From positions 310,001 through 374,000 of the forward strand of contig NZ_JACIDX010000002.1 in assembly GCF_014196525.1 (NCBI RefSeq): 64,000 bases of DNA, in the 5' to 3' direction. Origin of the DNA: Novosphingobium sediminicola. Lineage in GTDB: Bacteria; Pseudomonadota; Alphaproteobacteria; Sphingomonadales; Sphingomonadaceae. The notes beneath the pieces are model-generated. The model was not told the DNA's origin, ran no database searches, and saw only the letters and a program-made list of their open reading frames with translations. The first letter of the stretch is position 1. Every line of letters starts with the position of its first letter. Position numbers and translations under genes: made by a program. Below, in pieces: positions 1 to 8,106 of this stretch.

Positions 1-1
1 C

Positions 2-808
2 GAGCAGAAGCCCGATATCGTCAAGATCACCTATGAGGAACATGGCTGGGGCACGCGCCCGATGGTGTCCCTGATGCCTTTGCCGTTGATGCAGCAGATC
101 ATCATCGAGGCCAATCGCCACGGCATTCGCACCGTGGTTCACACCTCCAACGAAATCCGCACGGTCGAGGCGCTGTCGGTCGGGGCCGATGCGCTGGCCC
201 ATCCGGTAATCCAGGCACCGATCAGCGAGGGTTTTGCCCGAGAAATGGGTGCGAAAAAGACGCCCTTTGCCACCACGCTGACGATTGGCGATGGCTATAG
301 CCGCTTGGTCGAACATCCCGAATATCTCGATCAGCCACTTTATCAGGCCGCGCTTTCCCCGCAGGAAATCGAGACCCTGCGCAAGGAAACCCTGCCCGCG
401 TGGAAGGCGCGGGGGTGGACATGGTGGATGAAGCTGATGACGCCGGTGGCGGCCGAGAATATTCGCAAGGTCCATGATGCGGGCGGCGTGGTGGCGATCG
501 GCACAGATCAGTCGCTGGGCCCGGCGGTGCATCGGGAAATGGAATTGTTGCAGCAGCAGGGCATCGCGCCCGCCGCGATTATCAGGATGGCCACACTCAA
601 TGGCGCGATGCTGCTGGGCCGGGCGGCGGATCTGGGCAGCGTGGAAAGCGGTAAGATCGCCGATGCAGTGCTGCTCTCGGCCGATCCGGCGCGCGACATC
701 AACAATGCCAAGGCCATCGTGGCGGTGATCAAACAGGGCGCGCTGGTCGATGAGGACAAGCTGCCTCTGCCCGGCGGCAAGCGGGGCCTGCGGCGTCAAC
801 AACGATAG
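2..808 (+). CDS. Amidohydrolase family protein, C-terminal part (5' end outside window)
   Basis: The reading frame is open from base 2, so the gene begins upstream of the window; the first ATG inside (position 62) is internal. About 268 residues are visible. The pattern is that of metal-dependent amidohydrolases of the imidazolonepropionase/Xaa-Pro dipeptidase-like group: a beta-strand with VVHTSN, an ALAHP segment supplying a metal-ligand His, and the late GTDQS segment with the conserved Asp that activates the catalytic water. The C-terminus has the usual ATLNGAMLLG and GSVESGKIADAVLL strands of the small beta-sandwich domain. Substrate cannot be told. It converges on the iorB-like gene, with a hairpin terminator between them. 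Confidence 0.85.
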   Translation, partial: EQKPDIVKITYEEHGWGTRPMVSLMPLPLMQQIIIEANRHGIRTVVHTSNEIRTVEALSVGADALAHPVIQAPISEGFAREMGAKKTPFATTLTIGDGYSRLVEHPEYLDQPLYQAALSPQEIETLRKETLPAWKARGWTWWMKLMTPVAAENIRKVHDAGGVVAIGTDQSLGPAVHREMELLQQQGIAPAAIIRMATLNGAMLLGRAADLGSVESGKIADAVLLSADPARDINNAKAIVAVIKQGALVDEDKLPLPGGKRGLRRQQR

Positions 809-814
809 GGGAAT

Positions 815-844
815 AGGGGAGGGCGCCAAAGCGGCCCCTCCCCT
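815..844. terminator. Hairpin terminator between convergent genes
   Basis: Perfect 9-base arms AGGGGAGGG (815-823) and CCCTCCCCT (836-844), followed on the plus strand by GCTTTT. It lies between the stop of the amidohydrolase (808) and the stop of the minus-strand oxidoreductase gene (850), where a shared terminator is expected. The T-run is short. Confidence 0.6.
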
Positions 845-849
845 GCTTT

Positions 850-2265
850 TCAGGCCGCCTTGAGCAGGGTTTCGCGCGCATCGCGCAGAGCCTCGGCCCC
901 CGCTCCGCCATCGGCCTGCGCCATGATCGCGGCAAAGCGTTCCAGAGAGCGCTCGAACGTATCGCCATAGCCCTTGATCAGGCGTTGCGCGCGGATGATC
1001 TCGGCGGCGCGGGCAAGGTCGGTGCGGGCTGCTTTTTGGGCGCGATCCAGCCATGCCTCGATCCGGCCCTGTTCCTCGGCATAGCGCAAGGTGCTGCGCC
1101 GCCAGCCCCGGCCCATCGCCACCAGACGCAGCGCGATGAACCAGCGCAGCGAGGTGGTTTCCACATGCCGCCCCTTGGACAGTGCCCGGTCCAGCCATGC
1201 CGACCCCATCACCCGCCGCCCCAGCCATGCCGGCAGGCTCTCGGCCACTTCCTGAAGCCGGGGATGCATGAATTCGGTGACGGTCAGGACCTGTCCGTCC
1301 TTCACCTTGACCTCATCGCGCACCCGTTCAAACCGGGCGGCGCGCACTTTCAGATCGGCCACGCGGATCGTGTCCTCATAGGCCATCCAAAGGGCGAGAT
1401 GGCGCGCGGCCTCCTGCGTCAGGTCGAAAGGCGCGCGGTCCAGGGCGGCGATCCGTTCCAGTCGATCCAGATAGAGCGCGGCATAGTCGCCATCCTGATA
1501 ATCCATCAGCTTGGCCAGCCCGTGCAGCGCATTGGCCAGCGCCGCATCGGGAAGGCCCGCCCGCGCCCGCGCGGCCAGCACCTTACCCATCGTGGTGGTC
1601 GGCGTGGGGATCTCGAGCCCCTCCTCCTGCGGCATGGCGATCTCGCCCTGCGCGCGGGCAAAGCCCTCGGCAAAACCGGCAAGGTTGCTTTTGACCGCCT
1701 TGCCGCTGTGATGGATCGCGGCTTCAAAGGCTTCCCGCGGGAAAGGCAAGGCGCCGCTGCCCGCCAGCGCGCCGAACATGATCACGCTGATCACGCTATG
1801 GGTGCGCTCGGTGGCGGCCTCCATATCGAAACCGATGAAGCGGGCCGAGCGTTCGCGGGCCGCGGCAAGGATCTTCTCGCCATTGCCGCGCCCGTCGCCC
1901 GCCACCTGCTTTTCGGAAATGGCATAGATGCGGTGGGTCGATCCAATCAGCGTGGTCTTGCCCGCGGTGGAAAATCCGCGCAGCACCGCGCGGCCCGTTT
2001 CCATCAGTTCAGACGCCACCACGACATCGACATCGCCCGGCATCGGCATTTGCGCCATGATCGGCATGCGGCCATCGGCCCCGGCACGCGCCAGTTCAAC
2101 GTAATAGACGGTCGATCCGGTCCGCTGCGCCACACCCGGCACCGATGTGCCCTGCGCCAGCCAGCCCGCCTCGCGCGCGACATGCTGAATCCATTCGGCC
2201 AGCACCCCGCCTCCCTGTCCACCCAGCGCCAGAATAGCAATGGCGATACGGTTCTTCTCGGTCAT
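850..2265 (-). CDS. iorB: Indolepyruvate ferredoxin oxidoreductase, beta-type subunit with DUF6537
   Basis: 471 residues. The N-terminal ~200 residues are the pyruvate/ketoisovalerate oxidoreductase gamma-type domain (glycine-rich LALGGQGGGVLAEW near residue 12, then GTSVPGVAQRTGSTVYY). The remaining ~260 residues match the DUF6537 extension of long proteobacterial IorB proteins. With IorA it should oxidatively decarboxylate an aryl- or branched 2-oxoacid to the acyl-CoA and reduce ferredoxin, in the cytoplasm. It starts 12 bases after the iorA stop, behind AAGGA, and is the last gene of the minus-strand run from the cyclase. The physiological 2-oxoacid is not shown by the sequence. Confidence 0.85.
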   Translation of the reverse strand: MTEKNRIAIAILALGGQGGGVLAEWIQHVAREAGWLAQGTSVPGVAQRTGSTVYYVELARAGADGRMPIMAQMPMPGDVDVVVASELMETGRAVLRGFSTAGKTTLIGSTHRIYAISEKQVAGDGRGNGEKILAAARERSARFIGFDMEAATERTHSVISVIMFGALAGSGALPFPREAFEAAIHHSGKAVKSNLAGFAEGFARAQGEIAMPQEEGLEIPTPTTTMGKVLAARARAGLPDAALANALHGLAKLMDYQDGDYAALYLDRLERIAALDRAPFDLTQEAARHLALWMAYEDTIRVADLKVRAARFERVRDEVKVKDGQVLTVTEFMHPRLQEVAESLPAWLGRRVMGSAWLDRALSKGRHVETTSLRWFIALRLVAMGRGWRRSTLRYAEEQGRIEAWLDRAQKAARTDLARAAEIIRAQRLIKGYGDTFERSLERFAAIMAQADGGAGAEALRDARETLLKAA

Positions 2266-2277
2266 CTGCGGTAATCC

Positions 2278-4410
2278 TTAAAACGCGCGAGCCATACGGG
2301 CGCGATCATCGCGCGCCTGCATCCAGCCGACGATCCGCGCGCGCCAGCCCTGCCGGAACTTTTCCCAGCCCGTCGGATTGCTGACGATCCGCGCGCGGTA
2401 GAAACTGGGGCACAGGATCGCGGCATGGGCATTCTCGCCGCACAGACCGCAGCCCACGCAACTGTTCTCCACATGCGTCACCGGGTCCTGACGCAGCGGG
2501 TCGGGGTTCGATTTGATGGTCAACGAGGGGCAGCCCGACAGGCGGATGCAGGCATGGTCGCCCGTGCAGGTGTCGCTGTCGACGCCGAAACGTTCACGCA
2601 CCACGCGCCCACCATTAGCCAGTACCTTGCCCTGTTCGCGCTTCACTCTGCGCTGCTTGTTGAGCATGCATTCCGATTGGGCGACGATGACTTTCGGCCC
2701 CTTTTCCGGGCTGGTCATCGCCTCGCGCAGCAGATCGCGCATCTTGGCCACGTCATAGGTCCGCTCGACCAGCTTGACCCATTTCGCGCCCACGCCCTGC
2801 ACCGCCTTGGCAATGGGGTTTTTGGTCACGCGTTCCGGGTTGTCGGCGCGGGACGAGAGAATATCCTGCCCCCCCGTGGCCGCCGAATAGCCATTGTCGA
2901 TGATCAGGGTGACGGTATCATCCTTGTTGAACACCGCATTGCCGATGCCGCTGGTCAACCCATTGTGCCAGAAACCGCCGTCGCCCATCACCGCAATCGC
3001 GCGCTTGTCCTTGGGCTTAAAGGCCGAAGCGCCCGCCGTGCCAAGGCCATAGCCCATCGTCGTATTGCCAATGTCAAACGGCGGCAGGATCGAGAACAGG
3101 TGGCAGCCGATATCCGCCGAAACATGGGTCGGCCCCAGTTCCTTTTCCACCAGCTTCATCGCGGCGAATACCGGGCGCTCCGGGCATCCGGTGCAGAAAC
3201 CGGCGGGGCGCTGGGGGATTTCCATCGCCACGTCGCGCGGCAGGGGATCGGGCTTGACCTCCGCCGGGGCCAGATGCGGCGCATGGGCGCGCAGGAACTT
3301 GCCCAGACCATCGCGGATCACGGCGGCGGAATATTCGCCCGAGCGCGGCAGCATGTCCTTACCCACAATCCGCGTCTGCAAATCGGCGCGACGGACCAGA
3401 GTGTTCAGCTCATGCTCGATAAATTCGGGCTGGCCTTCCTCGACCACCAGCACAGCCTGTTTCCCAGCGCAGAAGGCCGAAACCTCCTCCGGGATCAGCG
3501 GATAGGCAACATTGAGGCAATAGACCGCAATCTTGCTGCTGCCATAGGCATCGGCAAGGCCCAGCAATTCCATCGCGCGGTTGAGGTTATTATACAGGCC
3601 GCCCTGAACGATGATGCCGATCTCGGGCGTTTCGCTGTCCTGTCCGAACCATTCGTTGAGCTTATTATCGCGTACATAGGCAATACCGGCGGGCCAGCGC
3701 TGCTCGATCTTTTCGACCTCATGCAGGAAGTTGGCCGGGGGCAGCACGATACGCTGCGTATCGCGCACTGGGGCCGCTGCGGCCTCGCCCACGGTCATGG
3801 CCGGACGCACATTGTCCTTGGCGATAAAGCTGCCGGTCATATGGCACGAGCGCACCCGCATTTGCAGCATGACCGGCGTGTTCGAGGCTTCGGACAGGCG
3901 GAAACCCTGCTCCACCGCATCGACCAGACTGGTCAGGTTCGGGCGCGGGTCGAGGAGCCACATCTGTGACTTCATGGCAAAGGCATGGGTGCGCTCCTGC
4001 ATGATCGAGGAGCCTTCGCCATAATCCTCGCCCACGATGATGAGCGCGCCGCCCGTCACCCCGCCGCTGGCTACATTGGACAAAGCATCGGAGGCGACAT
4101 TGGTGCCCACCACCGATTTCCACGTCACCGCCCCGCGCAGGGGATAATTGACGCTGGCCGCCAGCATGGCCGCCGCCGTCGCCTCCGAAGCGCTGGCCTC
4201 GAAATGCACGCCAAGGCTGGCGAGCAGATCATTGGCATCCGCAAACACATCCATCAGGTGGCTGATGGGCGAGCCCTGATAGCCGCCGACATAGGCGACG
4301 CCCGATTGCAGCAAGCCCTTGGTAACGGCCAGAATGCCCTCGCCGGTGAAGGTCTCGCCCTCACCAGCGGTCAGCTTCTTGACTTCGGATTTAAACGAAC
4401 GCTCGGCCAT
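2278..4410 (-). CDS. iorA: Indolepyruvate ferredoxin oxidoreductase alpha subunit (TPP and Fe-S)
   Basis: 710 residues. The N-terminal half is the pyrimidine-binding domain of the 2-oxoacid oxidoreductase family (TKGLLQSGVAYVGGYQGSP). The C-terminal half has the thiamine diphosphate/Mg motif beginning VMGDGGFWHNGL and ending in NGYSAATGG around residues 470-515. The last ~100 residues form a ferredoxin-like domain with CX5CX5CP and CX2CX2CX9CP, suiting two [4Fe-4S] clusters. Expected reaction: aryl pyruvate + CoA + oxidised ferredoxin to arylacetyl-CoA + CO2. Only 2 bases separate it from the upstream cyclase gene, so the three genes are co-transcribed. Such enzymes are best known from anaerobes, so its place in an apparently aerobic catabolic cluster is notable. 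Confidence 0.9.
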   Translation of the reverse strand: MAERSFKSEVKKLTAGEGETFTGEGILAVTKGLLQSGVAYVGGYQGSPISHLMDVFADANDLLASLGVHFEASASEATAAAMLAASVNYPLRGAVTWKSVVGTNVASDALSNVASGGVTGGALIIVGEDYGEGSSIMQERTHAFAMKSQMWLLDPRPNLTSLVDAVEQGFRLSEASNTPVMLQMRVRSCHMTGSFIAKDNVRPAMTVGEAAAAPVRDTQRIVLPPANFLHEVEKIEQRWPAGIAYVRDNKLNEWFGQDSETPEIGIIVQGGLYNNLNRAMELLGLADAYGSSKIAVYCLNVAYPLIPEEVSAFCAGKQAVLVVEEGQPEFIEHELNTLVRRADLQTRIVGKDMLPRSGEYSAAVIRDGLGKFLRAHAPHLAPAEVKPDPLPRDVAMEIPQRPAGFCTGCPERPVFAAMKLVEKELGPTHVSADIGCHLFSILPPFDIGNTTMGYGLGTAGASAFKPKDKRAIAVMGDGGFWHNGLTSGIGNAVFNKDDTVTLIIDNGYSAATGGQDILSSRADNPERVTKNPIAKAVQGVGAKWVKLVERTYDVAKMRDLLREAMTSPEKGPKVIVAQSECMLNKQRRVKREQGKVLANGGRVVRERFGVDSDTCTGDHACIRLSGCPSLTIKSNPDPLRQDPVTHVENSCVGCGLCGENAHAAILCPSFYRARIVSNPTGWEKFRQGWRARIVGWMQARDDRARMARAF

Positions 4411-4412
4411 GT

Positions 4413-5183
4413 TCAGCCCTCGACCAGCGCCAGAACGCGCAAGGGGCTGCCCGAACCGTCACGGATTTTGAGCGGGGCGGCGATCACGATGGCGCCGGTG
4501 GCGGGCAATTGATCGAGGTTTTCAAGGCATTGCAGCCCATATTTTCCCGCGCCATGGAACAAAGTATGCGCCGGATAGGCCGGGGTCAGCGCGAAGGCCT
4601 GGCCTGCATCGGTGCCGATAGTTTCGACGCCAAAGCCGATCACATCGCGCGCGATCAGCGCCTCAACCGCCGCCGTCGACGGCCCGGGCGTATGCGGCCC
4701 ATCGGCGGCGCGGTTGGTATAGGCATCGACATCGCGCTTCGACCAATCGGTGCGGAAAAGCACCCAAGCCCCGGCGGGGATCGGACCATGTTGCGATTCC
4801 CAACGCTCGATATGTTCCACCGTCAGCAGGAAGTCAGCATCGGCGGCGCATTCCGCCGAAAAATCCAGCACCACGGCGGGCGCGATCAGCGGTTGAACCG
4901 GCAGACGATCCACCGTGTTGTCCGCCAGATCCTTGCCCGTCACCCAATGCACCGGGGCGTCAAAGTGGGTGCCGGTATGCTCGCCCACGGTGAAATTGTT
5001 CCAGTGCCATGCCACGCCGCGATCATCATAGCGCGAGATTTCCTGGCGCGAGAAAGCCGCCGTTTGCCCAAAGGGTTCGGGCAGGATCAGCAGCGGCGTA
5101 TCTTCCGAGAGCGTCTGGGTCAGATCGACAACCCGCACCGCGCCAGAGGCAAGGGATTGAGCAAGCATGTTGAGTGTGGACAT
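4413..5183 (-). CDS. Cyclase family metal-dependent hydrolase (kynurenine formamidase-like)
   Basis: 256 residues from the ATG at 5183, which is preceded by a GGGAGCC ribosome-binding site; the longer open frame upstream looks non-coding. The family signature HTGTHFDAPVHW (near residue 65) supplies the His/Asp ligands for zinc or manganese in cyclase/kynurenine formamidase-type enzymes. A DLTQTLSEDTPL strand near the N-terminus is also typical. Members hydrolyse formamides, lactones or cyclic amides. Placed first in the operon with iorA and iorB it probably prepares or opens a substrate feeding that oxidoreductase, but the substrate is unknown. A TGCAAGT palindrome lies 43 bases upstream of the start. 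Confidence 0.82.
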   Translation of the reverse strand: MSTLNMLAQSLASGAVRVVDLTQTLSEDTPLLILPEPFGQTAAFSRQEISRYDDRGVAWHWNNFTVGEHTGTHFDAPVHWVTGKDLADNTVDRLPVQPLIAPAVVLDFSAECAADADFLLTVEHIERWESQHGPIPAGAWVLFRTDWSKRDVDAYTNRAADGPHTPGPSTAAVEALIARDVIGFGVETIGTDAGQAFALTPAYPAHTLFHGAGKYGLQCLENLDQLPATGAIVIAAPLKIRDGSGSPLRVLALVEG

Positions 5184-5225
5184 AAAGGCTCCCGGAAAGA
5201 TTATGATCGGGAGCCTATCGTATAA

Positions 5226-5241
5226 ACTTGCAGATGCAAGT
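5226..5241. promoter_or_regulatory. Perfect palindrome ACTTGCA-N2-TGCAAGT upstream of the cyclase-iorAB genes
   Basis: The two 7-base arms are exact reverse complements separated by GA. The site fills the 59-base gap between the symporter stop and the cyclase start, 43 bases from that start. The same half-site occurs upstream of the salicylyl-CoA hydroxylase gene (18560-18573) and in the gentisate dioxygenase/nitrilase divergent region (24058-24071). This size of palindrome suits a dimeric winged-helix regulator such as MarR; which protein binds is inference. Confidence 0.5.
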
Positions 5242-5242
5242 A

Positions 5243-6688
5243 TTATTTTGCCCCGCGATCCGCCGCAGGCAAAAGCAGCATTGCCACCAGCGTCACCACC
5301 AGATTGCACAGCACAGCCACCAGCCCGATTTCCCATTCGACGAAGATCGCGCCCAGCGCCTTGCCGATCATAGGCACCCACAAAACGGCATAACCCGCGA
5401 TCAAACCGGCCATCACCGCCAGCCCCGAAACCCGCCGCGTGATAAAGGCAAGATACACCCCCGGCACCAGCATCCCGATGGCCGCATAGGCCGACAGCCC
5501 AACCTCGACCAACGATGCGCTGGCCCCCAGCGCCAGCCACAGCGCCGCCGCCGCAAAGCCCACCATCGAGCAGCGCGAGACCAGCAATTCGCGCCGATCA
5601 TCCATATCCCGCCATACCGGCCGCACGATATTGCGCGCAAAGATCGACCCGCAGGTCAGCATCAGCACCGAACCGGGCACCAGCGCCAGCAGACTGGCCG
5701 TGCCGGCAAACAGGCCGATCAGCCAGACCGGGCAATGCTGGACCACAAAGGTCAGCAGCAGCGCGTTGAGATCCCCGCCCTCTGGCCTCGTCCCGGCCAG
5801 CAAGGCGGCGAAACCGAGCAGGATGATGAAGAAATAGGACAGCGAATAGATCGGCTGAAGCACCGTATTGCGCTTGATCGTCTCGCTGCTGCCCGCCGAA
5901 AAACACAATTGGAACATATGCGGGAAGATATAAGTGCCGATGGCCACATTGATCGCCGAGGTGCTGAGCCACACCAGACTGAGCCCGGCATGGGGTTGCA
6001 GCCCCGGAAAACGGGTGGCGGCGGGATAGAGATCCTGAACCCGCGCAAACACGTCCAGCATTGAGGAGGCGCCCACCATCCCGGCCACGCCAAAGGCCAG
6101 CACAGCCACCACGATCAGCATCAGCACATCCTTGACCCCGGCCGCAAACGCCGCCGAGCGCAGACCCGCCAGAAACACAAAGGCCAGCATCACCGCCACC
6201 GCAATCACCGCCGCCCATGTGCCCCCGATCACCGGCCCGGCCACCAGACGCACGATAAAGGTCAACGCCGTCACCTGAATCTGGATATAGACCGTCAGCG
6301 CGATCAGCCCCGCGCAGGCCACCACCATCCCCAGCCAGCGCGATTGATAGCGATGGGCAAAGAAATCGGCCTGCGTAATCAGCCCATGCCGCCGCCCATA
6401 GGCATGAATGCGCGGCGTCAGCCAATAACCCACCGCCGCCGACAACGACACCGAGGTGAACGCCAGATAGGCCGGCGCGCCATAGGCCCAGGCAAAGCCG
6501 GAAATGCCAAGCACCGCAAAGGTCGTGTAAATCTCACCGGCATTGAGGAACCAGAACACCAGCGTGCCCATTTTCCGCCCGCCCAGCGCCCAGTCCTCCA
6601 GCGACTTGCTGCGCGTTTTGGCTCGGCCATAAGCCATCGCGCCCAAGGTCGTGCCCAGCACGATCAGCAGGATCATCATGCGGATCAT
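5243..6688 (-). CDS. Sodium:solute symporter family transporter
   Basis: 481 residues from ATG 6688 (MIRMMILL). Hydrophobic throughout, with about 13 predictable membrane segments and the family's early DWALGGRKMGTLVFW and GEIYTTFAVLGISGFAW segments of the SSS/SLC5 fold. It should import an organic anion or zwitterion with sodium across the inner membrane. Its ATG overlaps the stop of the small DUF3311 gene (ATGA), and DUF3311 proteins regularly precede this transporter class, so the two are probably made together. An upstream ATG at 6808 would force a long overlap with the DUF3311 gene and is not used here. Substrate unknown; neighbours suggest an aromatic or amino-acid-derived compound. Confidence 0.85.
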   Translation of the reverse strand: MIRMMILLIVLGTTLGAMAYGRAKTRSKSLEDWALGGRKMGTLVFWFLNAGEIYTTFAVLGISGFAWAYGAPAYLAFTSVSLSAAVGYWLTPRIHAYGRRHGLITQADFFAHRYQSRWLGMVVACAGLIALTVYIQIQVTALTFIVRLVAGPVIGGTWAAVIAVAVMLAFVFLAGLRSAAFAAGVKDVLMLIVVAVLAFGVAGMVGASSMLDVFARVQDLYPAATRFPGLQPHAGLSLVWLSTSAINVAIGTYIFPHMFQLCFSAGSSETIKRNTVLQPIYSLSYFFIILLGFAALLAGTRPEGGDLNALLLTFVVQHCPVWLIGLFAGTASLLALVPGSVLMLTCGSIFARNIVRPVWRDMDDRRELLVSRCSMVGFAAAALWLALGASASLVEVGLSAYAAIGMLVPGVYLAFITRRVSGLAVMAGLIAGYAVLWVPMIGKALGAIFVEWEIGLVAVLCNLVVTLVAMLLLPAADRGAK

Positions 6689-6900
6689 GACTTGCGATCC
6701 AGCCAGTAGCGCAGGGCCAGCACGAAGGTGGCGAACACAATCCCCGCCATTTGCCAGACCATCGGGAAAGGCAGGTCCAGCGGACGCCACGTGACGCCAT
6801 TGGCCCATGGCGCAAGGCCCAATTGCCAGACAAAGGGCAGAAAAAGCAGCGCATCGGCCGGGCGGAAAGCCGCGACCTCGACGCCTTCGGGATCATCCAT
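6685..6900 (-). CDS. DUF3311-type small membrane protein, partner of the symporter
   Basis: 71 residues with two hydrophobic stretches: ADALLFLPFVWQLGLAPW, and one running from VWQMAGIVFA to FVLALRYWL. Length, topology and its place directly before a sodium:solute symporter, with a 4-base ATGA overlap, match the DUF3311 family of accessory proteins for SSS permeases. It overlaps spurious longer frames; the coupling to the next gene and the membrane pattern support it as real. No obvious strong ribosome-binding site precedes the ATG at 6900. Confidence 0.72.
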   Translation of the reverse strand: MDDPEGVEVAAFRPADALLFLPFVWQLGLAPWANGVTWRPLDLPFPMVWQMAGIVFATFVLALRYWLDRKS

Positions 6901-6946
6901 GGTTTATCCAGCCTGTGGCAATTGCGTGGGGATGACAGAATTTGCC

Positions 6947-6969
6947 GCATTCAACGCTGCGTTCAATGC
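6947..6969. promoter_or_regulatory. Quasi-palindrome upstream of the DUF3311/symporter genes
   Basis: Arms GCATTCAACG and CGTTCAATGC match at 9 of 10 positions around a 3-base centre, and a wider repeat CCGCATT/AATGCGG brackets it (6945-6981). It lies 47 bases upstream of the DUF3311 start in the 106-base gap after the LysR gene. It is a plausible operator; no protein can be assigned from the sequence. Confidence 0.35.
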
Positions 6970-7006
6970 AAGGTAATGCGGGATTATGTTGCCATGAACG
7001 CAACGA

Positions 7007-7927
7007 TTAAACCTCAGCCACGCGCAACGGACGGTTCCATTGGCGCAACTGCGCCTCGACCATTTTGAGCAGGCGCGCAGGCGCGCCCTCCAACTGCCGC
7101 CCCGCGCGCAGGATCAGGCTGATCGTGGCGTCCTCCATCGCATCATCGGCAATCGCGATGCTGGCCAATTCGCCGCTTTCCAATTCGCTCCACACCGACA
7201 ATTGCGGCAGGATCGTCACCGCCGCCCCGCGCCGCACGGTTTCGCGCATCATATGGATCGAATTGGTGGTGATGACCGGCTCAAGATAGGTGTTGTGGCG
7301 CAGCTCCGCCCCGGCCAAAATCTGGCGCAACCCGAAATGGCGCGGCGAGAGGCATAAAGGATGGCGCCCCAGATCGGCCAGCGACACGCTGCTTTGCCCC
7401 GCCAGCGGATGATCCGCCGCGACAATCGCCATCAGAGGCTGGGCAATGACCGAGCGCACATGAATCTTGATGTCATGCGGCGTCTGAAACACCAGCCCCA
7501 GATGGGCTTCATCATCCAGCACCTGCCGCACAATCTGCTGCGATGAATTGACCGAGAGGTCGAGATGGATCTGGGGATTGGCGGCGGTGAAGCTGGCGAT
7601 CATATCGGTAAAACCGCTGCCCAAAAAGCCTTCGCCCACCGCCAGCACGGCATGGCCGCTTTTCACCGAGCGTAATTCCTCCAGCTTGGCGCGCAAAGCC
7701 TCGCGGTCAGCCACCTGGTTGCGGTAATGAGCGATTACAATCTCGCCCGCATGAGTCAGCCGCACCCCGCGCCGCCCCTTCTCGATCAGGGCCAACCCAT
7801 AGCTTTCCTCCAACTGAGCGATCTGACGGCTGATAGAGGAGGCCGCGACATTGAGCCTATCGCTGGCCGCGCGCATCGAGCCTGCGTTGAGCGCTTCGAG
7901 CAGATAGCGCAAACCCGTTTCCGACAT
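7007..7927 (-). CDS. LysR family transcriptional regulator
   Basis: 306 residues from ATG 7927 (MSETGLRYLLEAL), chosen over the longer frame because the winged helix-turn-helix begins at once and a GGGGCTTG stretch precedes it. The HTH is seen in LNAGSMRAASDRLNVAASSI and SRQIAQLEESYG (residues ~12-45); the rest is the periplasmic-binding-fold effector domain. It stands divergent to the DHDPS/dehydrogenase operon (8107 onward) and upstream of the symporter-cyclase-iorAB genes, so it could control either or both. A palindrome at 7964-7977 in the divergent region is a candidate site. Confidence 0.88.
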   Translation of the reverse strand: MSETGLRYLLEALNAGSMRAASDRLNVAASSISRQIAQLEESYGLALIEKGRRGVRLTHAGEIVIAHYRNQVADREALRAKLEELRSVKSGHAVLAVGEGFLGSGFTDMIASFTAANPQIHLDLSVNSSQQIVRQVLDDEAHLGLVFQTPHDIKIHVRSVIAQPLMAIVAADHPLAGQSSVSLADLGRHPLCLSPRHFGLRQILAGAELRHNTYLEPVITTNSIHMMRETVRRGAAVTILPQLSVWSELESGELASIAIADDAMEDATISLILRAGRQLEGAPARLLKMVEAQLRQWNRPLRVAEV

Positions 7928-7963
7928 TCGACAAGCCCCCTTGTTCTTTGCAAACCCGGCATC

Positions 7964-7977
7964 AACTTGCCCAAGTT
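7964..7977. promoter_or_regulatory. Palindrome AACTTG-CC-CAAGTT in the LysR/DHDPS divergent region
   Basis: Perfect 6-base arms with a 2-base centre, 37 bases upstream of the LysR start and about 130 bases upstream of the lyase gene. Flanking GCAAA and TTTGC extend the symmetry loosely. This position is typical for a LysR autoregulatory site. The core also resembles the ACTTGCA half-site found elsewhere in the window, but the symmetry centre differs. Confidence 0.4.
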
Positions 7978-8106
7978 TGCGTCCAGCGCAACAACTTTGA
8001 CAAAAGAGCGCCATTGCCTGCGCATATGGGGGATGCCAGATCAGGCCGTCCCCCGTCGGGCAAAGCGGTCATTCACATCGCTTTTCCGGATGAAAACGAG
8101 GCATGA

